Source of the DNA: CAMDMI01 sp044379485
GTDB lineage: Bacteria > Bacteroidota > Bacteroidia > Cytophagales > Flexibacteraceae
DNA: 19,212 nucleotides
Assembly: GCA_044379485.1 (NCBI GenBank)
Contig: JBIPOE010000078.1
Location: forward strand, 1 to 19,212
Direction: 5' to 3'
Shown here: piece after piece, positions 17,301 to 19,212 of the stretch
Layout of the letters: each line of letters starts with the position of its first letter
Numbering within the stretch: position 1 is the first letter of the stretch
The notes under the pieces: model-generated
What the model was told of the DNA's origin: nothing
Seen by the model: only the letters and a program-made list of their open reading frames with translations
Database searches by the model: none
Program-made: the position numbers and the translations under genes

Positions 17301-18215
17301 AATGCAACAAGTTCTTTGGTTGGAACTTCAGATATACTTGGTTTCTTCACAGGAACCACACCAGGAGGCACATTGCCAAATCTTTTAGAAGACACCCGTT
17401 TATATGAAAGTGTTTGTGAAAATGGATTCTGGACCTTAACACCCAATGCCCAACCGTCGGCTGGTGCTTATAATTTAACAATCAATCCTGTTGGCTTTTT
17501 TTGTCCCGGTCCCTATCAAACGGTTGGTAAAAGAGCCAACTCTGGGGCCGCGTGGACATTTGGAGGAAGCACTGCAGTAAGTGCCACACAAAGAGATGGT
17601 TATACCAGCTTTTCAGAATTTGCACAATTAGATGCTGAGGAACCACTTCCTATAACTTTGGTTTCTTTCTTTGGAAAATGGAAAAACCAGAATGTAGAAC
17701 TGAACTGGACCACTGCCAGCGAAAAAGACAATGATTTCTTCCTTGTTGAAAGATCATTTGATGGCAGCACATTCGAAACCATTGGGAGAGTAAATATTAA
17801 AAACGCTGTAAGTGATGCCAATAGCTATCGGTTCGATGACAACACTCCAGGTTCCGGCCTAAATGTGTATCGATTGAAGCAATTTGACTCAGATGGAAAA
17901 TTCAGCTATTCCAAAAACATTACGCTTACCAGAAACGGTGCTGCAGATTTTGTGAAATTGTTGCCAAATCCTGGCACTTTAGATGACGCTATTCGCATTC
18001 AAATCCTTGCCTGCGCCGGGGAAGAATACAAAATACAAATTGTGAATATGGCTGGTAAAACGGTAAATAGTAAATTGATAAACACCCAGGCCGGTTTAAA
18101 CGAGGTGGAAATTTTATCAAAAAACCAATTGTCTCAAGGTATATACACTGTTCATTTTACAGGCATCAATGAAAATGCTTCAGACCATTTGCCAATAAAA
18201 CTTATCATACAATAA
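5397..18215 (+). CDS. Giant T9SS-exported multidomain repeat protein
   Basis: This protein of 4272 residues is probably a secreted or cell-surface adhesin or stalk. The ATG at 5397 (or the one at 5403) is chosen because the signal peptide follows at once: MRFTLAIGILML through LASA, with cleavage before Q26. An upstream in-frame TTG at 5274 would bury that signal. Order by residue: a LamG/concanavalin A-like domain at about 43-271; a conserved Bacteroidota beta domain at about 284-441 (compare DUF8202); a split repeat unit at about 447-1124; six repeat units from 1125 to about 2955; further beta-solenoid sequence to about 3300; a DGDSILIPF...GYRVRVVSNNP module at 3302-3406; an Ig-like domain at 3409-3498; a CBM-like beta sandwich (NLVVNGDFSAGNTGF to DDIVIY) at 3502-3678; a last degenerate solenoid unit; an FN3-like domain at about 4084-4180; and a type A sorting domain at about 4188-4272 ending LPIKLIIQ. 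The reading frame is intact for 12.8 kb. No catalytic motif is seen. Ligand and function are unknown. Confidence 0.9.
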   Translation: MQMRFTLAIGILMLNIFSIPFLASAQTGPGGVGNGTGSGGQPLNRLWLRADAGVFNDAGATAANNNDLLWQWNDQSSNSAYAVQATAGSRPTYLTNVLNGLPVVRFNGTSSELLFGNRIDNTNALPMSFFAVTRGTTNPRGLFDSRPFAGDVFRFYSDGGGDNSVEFWNQSPYKSGLNLSSSGSVVSVLGTRNGSLNRQLDAYVSGSQIGAILTSANTAQVGFVSSRLGTINGGSDGRFNGDIAEVVLFSTAINAPQRIIVENYLGAKYGISLSANDYFANTTYTRDLIGIGTTNGTLKHSSSNAGALLLTESSATLNAANEFVFAGHNGTAHSAVSGSNLGAAAVISAAVTSRWAREYRIEKTGTTDMTIGFDYAQAGMSRVSNTASDYVLLYRASNGCTQYSIATISGSPDVSVANRVSFTITNANLANGFYTLGLKSSIPATTLYTFNTNCSGGCSFETASSWTRDATGATSVSPMVPRNIDNFVVLTGNTVSANNPITINIATINSGGTLDLGTSGCSNMATLNGAGTLRLSASSGTLVFPTITTNNHITTSGSTVEYNSANSFTLPSSPSTYRNLTFSSGGTKTVSSALVVDETFLIQPPTNFTTNSNLNLKGNLVNNGQFNQTGGTTTFGSSVAQSITGSPILTIFNNLTINNSGLGLAGTVSSTIDFTITGNFTSSSNNTTAFNASNGTILINSASAQSIGGIGTGSVNFFNLITASAGIKSINRSFNVSNSLTTNVGSTLQFPAGGTVFTLVLNGFTNNGTFNMAAPGSATTHVLNVSGNMVLNNSSVLNLINGSNVANLNLTRSGAQTISGGTPTSVDLNNLSINSTSQTTLSNFNLNIRGDVSVDGILNLGSQTANRATAGGNFLIGTTGILRIGGTNTFPTNYTTNTLTAGSTVEYNGTNQNITGLAYSNLTTSGGSTKTLVGATTVNGTLNLTNGIVALGANNLLLQVGSSISGTPSSINNILASGTGEIRRYFDAPGSFTFPVGTGSVYTPLTLNISSATFGTPGTNFIGLRSLPVVAPSQLDATFSITKYWATTATNISGVNGALAATYNVAEANIPAESSYGNAYYNGSIWTVGNTSTVSGRVITFTLTGSTMIGNWTAGPNVAFVPASFYSRANGNFESASTWSQVGYGGAVSAIPPTAGSNIFIGDGRTVSFSTGSKSLSVVTIDVTGVLDLGILTGNSINTLNGSGTIRITAPAAGTAVFPTVTTNNFITTSGNTVEYYGPINYNLPAAPATYRRLAFTGVGSTKQVSSVLTVSESLVLNSGLLALGNQNLNIGALANILGTPSASNMILVNGTGSLIKYYDAIGSFTFPFGTTGVYTPATINLTAATFGGVAGTRFISVRPVATAAPNQLDASYSLTKHWVSASTNLSGITANLSFTYTISERNATAEHIYTNAFWNGSAWTTSGSVNSPVISMNRTGVADLNGNFSAGPVVAFTRGIFYSRANGNFEDANSWSLTGFAGAAYGIPPTLGSQIQIGNARTITATAGGKNLSWVIINSGSILDLSSQTGITLDSLKGSGKLRITASSGTAAFPNVTAAKNTFITTIGDTVEYYGLSNYNLPASPATYTNLKIEGAGSTKTQLAAITINTALRLSSGFYGIGNFNLVFAQNGVVTGSPSVNNMIIGNGTGWVQKNLQANGSSFNFPIGTTGAYTPASIVITTATFAGGAASRFVNIRPIALRAPAQLDSTYSITKYWATSLTNISAINGTFTGTYAAAEAFPDAAVEATCIGRHYSSATTTWTTSGTVASRVISFALAASDLWGNWTAGPSVAFAAGTFHSIASGNFETGATWTQSGSYVGIASAIPPTKGSAVNIGNNRNVTATGTKWLTTMTIDGGGTPGTLDLGTSSNLRLTTLNGAGTIRISALSGTAVFPNVTGTNNFISTAGSTVEYYGTSNYNIPAIPTSYQNLTLTGASAKTITISTTVNSNLNLNSGFLDLAGFNLLLPLGSSIVGTPSASTMIRTTGTGVVRRFFNAVGSFTYPIGTTTRYTPAFINVTAATFGIGAYIDVRAIKTVAPNQLDANYSLTKHWAVSSTNLSAINANLSFTYDIAERNATAEPIYVPGYWNGSAWTVGTLPQVVSPVVNFSRTGVANLNGNWTSGPSGAFLPGSYYSMNSGSWETASNWSQVSYSGPVSLIPPTNGSDVYIGNSRNITVGGFTKAIKDLLVESGASLDFQSTTGHTVSNLNGAGLIRLSSPNFLTVTTNNFISTTGSTMEFYGSGSYFIPSVLNNFQNLIISGTGAKFLGTNTTVNLGLTLNGCILDIFNSNLIFSVGSTISGSPGNASNMIKTSGTGVVQKYFDAPGSFNFQIGTGSVYTPYNLSISSANFTGGSGSRFVSVRAVAGLAPSQLDNSYSIAKHWISSATNINTIDGSLTATYAASEANANPAIEALYGSAYYNGSVWATGPTASVVSRVVTFPLAGSTLNGTWTAGPNVGFLPGTFFSFATGNYETASTWSLSAYSGPVSPIPPTNGSNVSIGNNRIVTATLGSKTVPTVTIDGLPNPGTLDIQSLTGFNFNTLTGSGNIRISAASGTAVFPTVVTNNFSSTAGNTVEFYGAGSYNIPALLSNFQNLTISGTGTKTLLANTTVNLVLSQNAGILDIGNFNLILPIGNTLAGNAGSASNMIRTSGTGVIQKYFDVPGSFNFQIGTSSVYTPYYLTIGSANFTGAAGSRFIRVRAVAGMAPSQLDNSYSISKHWITSATNINTINGSATATYAASEANPTAAIEAIYGSAYYNGSAWITGPISSVVSRVISFPLTASNLNGTWTAGPNVGFLPGTFFSFATGNYETASTWSLSAYGGPVSPIPPTIGSNVSIGNNRIVTATAGSKTVPTVTIDGLPNPGTLNIQSFTGFNFTNLNGAGRLQISAPSGTAVFPTVTTNNFIISPGSTVEYTGLTTFTLPAAPLTYRNLSFSGAGNTKTLGGNTIVSENLVLTSGSVQIAGNNLSITGTTTLSGILADNADAGTNTFTGNVLINGTGSISTANNSPFFFGGGITNNGTFSKTGTSAVTFNTASQTINGTNPITLAGNVSILAGIIVTNQNNAILLGNVSIAQNAKLLQAYTAFPTAYTTVNNGLLINTKFNSFAASNNAGNTISSTTGDNLILNRNGAGSLYAVRTTSFTPASTVQILRFDISTSTSAAATSAATILIGTGFVDNNVVHAATARLRVNLGATSGEFTLNYPDGTSTTSANQSGVQTVRMVINTSGATVTYIQPNLANNVTLANNQADVWVGNTRFAAGLALQTAAQAMNQIKLVMDAGSGSITLNNIQVNPLGTINTSALAQTCYQVTPYDGDSILIPFTVPGSVTVATHFNSGNTYNAQLSNAAGSFTSPTTLGTLTTSALSGTIEGIIPANFASGTGYRVRVVSNNPISTANNNGTNFTINQFRIAPAPAQVFTTFGSGSLITASGLNVTAYQWGYYTTFGGSITDLTGRTSSTYTPLGSDFPGVGTYSLVCKMTTSGGCGINYSNFVLIYINCPVTANLVVNGDFSAGNTGFTSQYNYVVDLPVVQNEMWPEQTYAVVDNPRNVHSSFCNLNTPALRSPDSGGNMLVGNAATSGTLNLWTQNIPVLPNRDYVLTFNAASLAGATSSLLFGIYTGCYRTGADISVPFETVNCVWNKYSFQFNSGNNTTIPLSIVNISAQASGNDIAIDDIVIYQCASVISPPFNVANAPVWRGISSDWFNIDNWGTTCSLPTCADDVYIPLMPSNRVYPAINAAEANAKSISILPGARLSVNSGGNLNVCGGFENLGTLTSNTNSSITFSGNSNPTEIKGAISGANKLGSIIINKTNITDTVKLAANAEITSNFTIIRGQFKAKGFSMKVGQDFSNAGTFIHGNNTVEFNGSSNGIVSRTGTGDFYNVLINKTSASNTVTFSPAVTTIQNQLNLTSGIAVTTETNEISVTNSATNSVLNHSANSYVNGRIRRAVSGAGSHDFPVGDATRYQLVNLNATSSLVGTSDILGFFTGTTPGGTLPNLLEDTRLYESVCENGFWTLTPNAQPSAGAYNLTINPVGFFCPGPYQTVGKRANSGAAWTFGGSTAVSATQRDGYTSFSEFAQLDAEEPLPITLVSFFGKWKNQNVELNWTTASEKDNDFFLVERSFDGSTFETIGRVNIKNAVSDANSYRFDDNTPGSGLNVYRLKQFDSDGKFSYSKNITLTRNGAADFVKLLPNPGTLDDAIRIQILACAGEEYKIQIVNMAGKTVNSKLINTQAGLNEVEILSKNQLSQGIYTVHFTGINENASDHLPIKLIIQ
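6735..8768 (+). repeat. First repeat unit (unit 0), split by solenoid sequence
   Basis: Within the giant gene, 6735 to about 7190 encodes the front half of the repeat (SFETASSWT, then STVEYN at about 7068, TYRNLTF and TKTVSSALVV). About 0.9 kb of low-complexity beta-solenoid sequence follows. STVEYNGT recurs at about 8103, and the back half continues normally (GSFTFPVGT, APSQLD, NWTAGP) to 8768. STVEY is present on both sides of the extra segment. This suggests the split arose by recombination at that motif, but simple divergence is also possible. Confidence 0.7.
8769..14262 (+). repeat. Tandem ~1-kb coding repeats, units 1 to 6
   Basis: Six in-frame units begin at the aromatic codon of an F/Y-F/Y/H-S motif at 8769, 9768, 10782, 11784, 12777 and 13791. 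These are residues 1125, 1458, 1796, 2130, 2461 and 2799, so unit lengths are 333, 338, 334, 331 and 338 residues. Each unit has a head (GNFE.A.TWS ... IPPT.GS ... IGN.R.VT), a solenoid part (TVEYYG, NLPA.P..Y.NL, GTPS..NMI), GSFTFPIGT...YTP, and a closing sandwich (AP.QLD.SYS..KHW ... NGS.W ... NWTAGP). Unit 6 keeps only its front half and then diverges at about 14260. Units are clearly related in protein but diverged in DNA. Closing halves fall into two types (A in units 0, 2, 4 and 5; B in units 1 and 3). Confidence 0.9.
16966..17500 (+). repeat. Degenerate last repeat unit
   Basis: After the CBM-like domain, a WFNIDNWG head (about 16498) and then TVEFNG (about 16968), QNQLNLTSG, YVNGRIRR and GSHDFPVGD...YQLVNL repeat the order of motifs of the back half of the main units, at low identity. 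This is probably an old, diverged copy. It joins the array to the C-terminal FN3-like and sorting domains. Confidence 0.55.
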
Positions 18216-18250
18216 GCTCAGTCCTTACATTTTTAAACTACTCAAAAAAG

Positions 18251-18285
18251 AAAACAGCCTGGTGAGAATCGGGCTGTTTTTTTTT
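18251..18285 (+). terminator. Terminator of the giant gene
   Basis: AAAACAGCC (18251-18259) pairs with GGCTGTTTT (18272-18280) around a 12-base loop, and the T run continues to 18285. It starts 36 bases after the stop codon of the giant gene, as expected for its intrinsic terminator. Confidence 0.88.
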
Positions 18286-18288
18286 GTG

Positions 18289-18466
18289 CCCAAAAGTCGC
18301 AAATAGTATTTAACTTTTTGATTTTCATCTTGAAATATTTCTCCCGGCTGTGTTCGCCAAAGGCGAAAGAAACTGTAATAGTTTATCCCGCCAAAGTGGG
18401 AAGGCCATAAAGAATAGAAAATCAAAAGGTTAAAGAGGTAATTGAAAATTTATTGCGACTTTTGGG
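18289..18466. mobile_element. 178-bp MITE-like inverted-repeat element
   Basis: The ends are perfect 14-bp inverted repeats, CCCAAAAGTCGCAA at 18289-18302 and its complement at 18453-18466. Further in, a second block (TTAAC, T-rich, GATTTTC) at 18310-18326 pairs with 18417-18433 with one mismatch. The right arm is about 12 bases longer between the two blocks. The centre holds three small hairpins: TTCGCC-AAA-GGCGAA at 18353-18367, AAACT-GTAAT-AGTTT at 18370-18384, and TCCCGC-CAAA-GTGGGA at 18386-18401. No coding frame and no target-site duplication are evident. This fits a non-autonomous element, or the end of a rearranged insertion sequence. It starts right after the T run of the giant gene's terminator and abuts the transposase remnant. 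Confidence 0.6.
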
Positions 18467-18469
18467 ACC

Positions 18470-19212
18470 TTAGCCAAATTTGGCCGCAGCAAAGAAAAGC
18501 GAAGCGATGCCAAATTGATTGTATTGGCTCTGGTTATCAATCAGGAAGGTGTTTTTGAAACACTCACAACTTTTTGACGGCAACACGACAGACAGTATTA
18601 CCCTTCCAAAAATTATTGATAATCTTCGATTAAAGACGACAGAGGGTAGTTCTCAAGCAACTGTAGTACTAGATGCCGGAATTGCAACAGATCAAAATCT
18701 GGATCTGTTGGATCAAATGGGATACAACTATGTATGCGTAAGCCGCAGCAAGCTAAAAGATTATCAGGCTATAAAAGATACCAAGCCTCAAAGTGTGAAG
18801 ACCCGTAATGGACAAAGCATTCAATTACAAAGAGTTGGCAATGACAAGGCTATCGATTATTACCTAAAATTGAGTAGTCCTGGCAAACTTCTAAAAGAAA
18901 AAGGAATGAAAAGCCAGTTTGAAACTCGTTTTGAGGCCCAGCTGGAGAAAATAGCCCAAAGCCTGAGCAAAAAATATGGAGTCAAAAAGACCCAAAAGGT
19001 AAACCAACGGATCGGTAGAGCATTGCAGAAATACCCTTCGGTGAGCAAATACTATGATATAGAAGTAACTGAAAAAAAGATAGGTACGGTTCCCTGGACC
19101 TGTCCGCCTCAGGAGGAAAAAGGGCGATCGGGAAGCTAAGGAGGAGATTGGCGTCTATTTTCTTAGAACCAATATGCAGGTAGAGCAGGAGGCCAATCTG
19201 TGGAAAACCTAC
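18470..19212 (+). pseudogene. IS1634-like (IS4 superfamily) transposase remnant
   Basis: This is a broken DDE transposase. Recognisable sequence starts abruptly at 18470 with LAKFGRSKEKRSDAKL, so the N-terminal part and the first catalytic Asp are missing. The frame runs 18470-18550 (to NQEG), then needs one base skipped (the G at 18551) to continue FLKHSQLFDGNTTDS. The second catalytic Asp is in VVLDAGIAT at 18672-18674. A basic, Gln/Lys-rich stretch follows. One more extra base in the A5G3 run at 19117-19124 moves it to GDREAKEEIGVYFLRTNMQ, which is open to the window edge. The catalytic Glu would lie beyond the window. An open frame that starts at a TTG at 18519 is an artefact of the first shift. 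Family members run to about 550-600 residues. Both shifts could be real decay or homopolymer sequencing errors, but the 5' truncation stands either way. Confidence 0.82.

Noticed and set aside
19112..19126. Programmed ribosomal frameshift in the transposase
   Set aside because: The shift needed is +1, not the -1 shift typical of A6G-type insertion-sequence signals, and the gene is already truncated and shifted upstream.
18519..19139. Intact 206-residue gene
   Set aside because: Its first residues come from a shifted frame and its last from a second shift; the conserved sequence continues on both sides in other frames.

Overview
The window looks like a chromosomal segment of a member of the Bacteroidota. 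The evidence is a complete type IX secretion (T9SS) type A C-terminal sorting domain on a giant secreted protein, no Shine-Dalgarno sequences but A-rich leaders before starts, a TTTG / TAnnTTTG-type promoter before a tRNA, and gene families common in that phylum. Genus cannot be told from the sequence alone.

Layout. (1) 1-138: a non-coding edge with two copies of a 21-bp direct repeat 40 bp apart, possibly the end of a mobile element lying to the left. (2) 139-1467, minus strand: an AAA_14/DUF4143 ATPase with an intact Walker A motif and a C-terminal nuclease-like motif. Its upstream region holds three copies of TTTGGRTACT spaced exactly 32 bp apart. (3) 1738-4764, plus strand: an exported caspase-like (C14) protein with an intact His/Cys dyad behind a propeller-like N-terminal half and an Ig-like domain. 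The N-terminal half is much more AT-rich than the C-terminal half. (4) 4819-4858: an 18-bp perfect-stem bidirectional terminator, shared by the caspase gene and the convergent tRNA-Asp(GTC) gene at 4862-4935, which has its own promoter. (5) 5397-18215, plus strand: one uninterrupted gene of 4272 codons for a giant T9SS-exported surface or secreted protein. It contains a LamG-like domain, a tandem array of about 1-kb (331-338 residue) units, beta-solenoid filler, an Ig-like and a carbohydrate-binding-like domain, and the sorting domain. It ends at a strong terminator. (6) 18289-18466: a 178-bp element with 14-bp perfect terminal inverted repeats and internal hairpins, like a MITE. (7) 18470 to the window end: a 5'-truncated IS1634-like transposase pseudogene with two single-base frameshifts.

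The genes do not form an operon: the ATPase is divergent from the caspase gene, and the tRNA plus terminator separate the caspase gene from the giant gene. The giant protein and the caspase-like protein both carry export signals. The T9SS machinery that would export the giant protein is not encoded here. The most informative structure is the repeat array, whose units alternate between two types (A-B-A-B-A'-A') and whose terminal units are split by unrelated solenoid sequence. I see no clear new defence or biosynthetic system. The best candidates for undescribed biology are the 32-bp-phased repeats before the ATPase, the MITE-like element, and the way the giant repeat protein was built.
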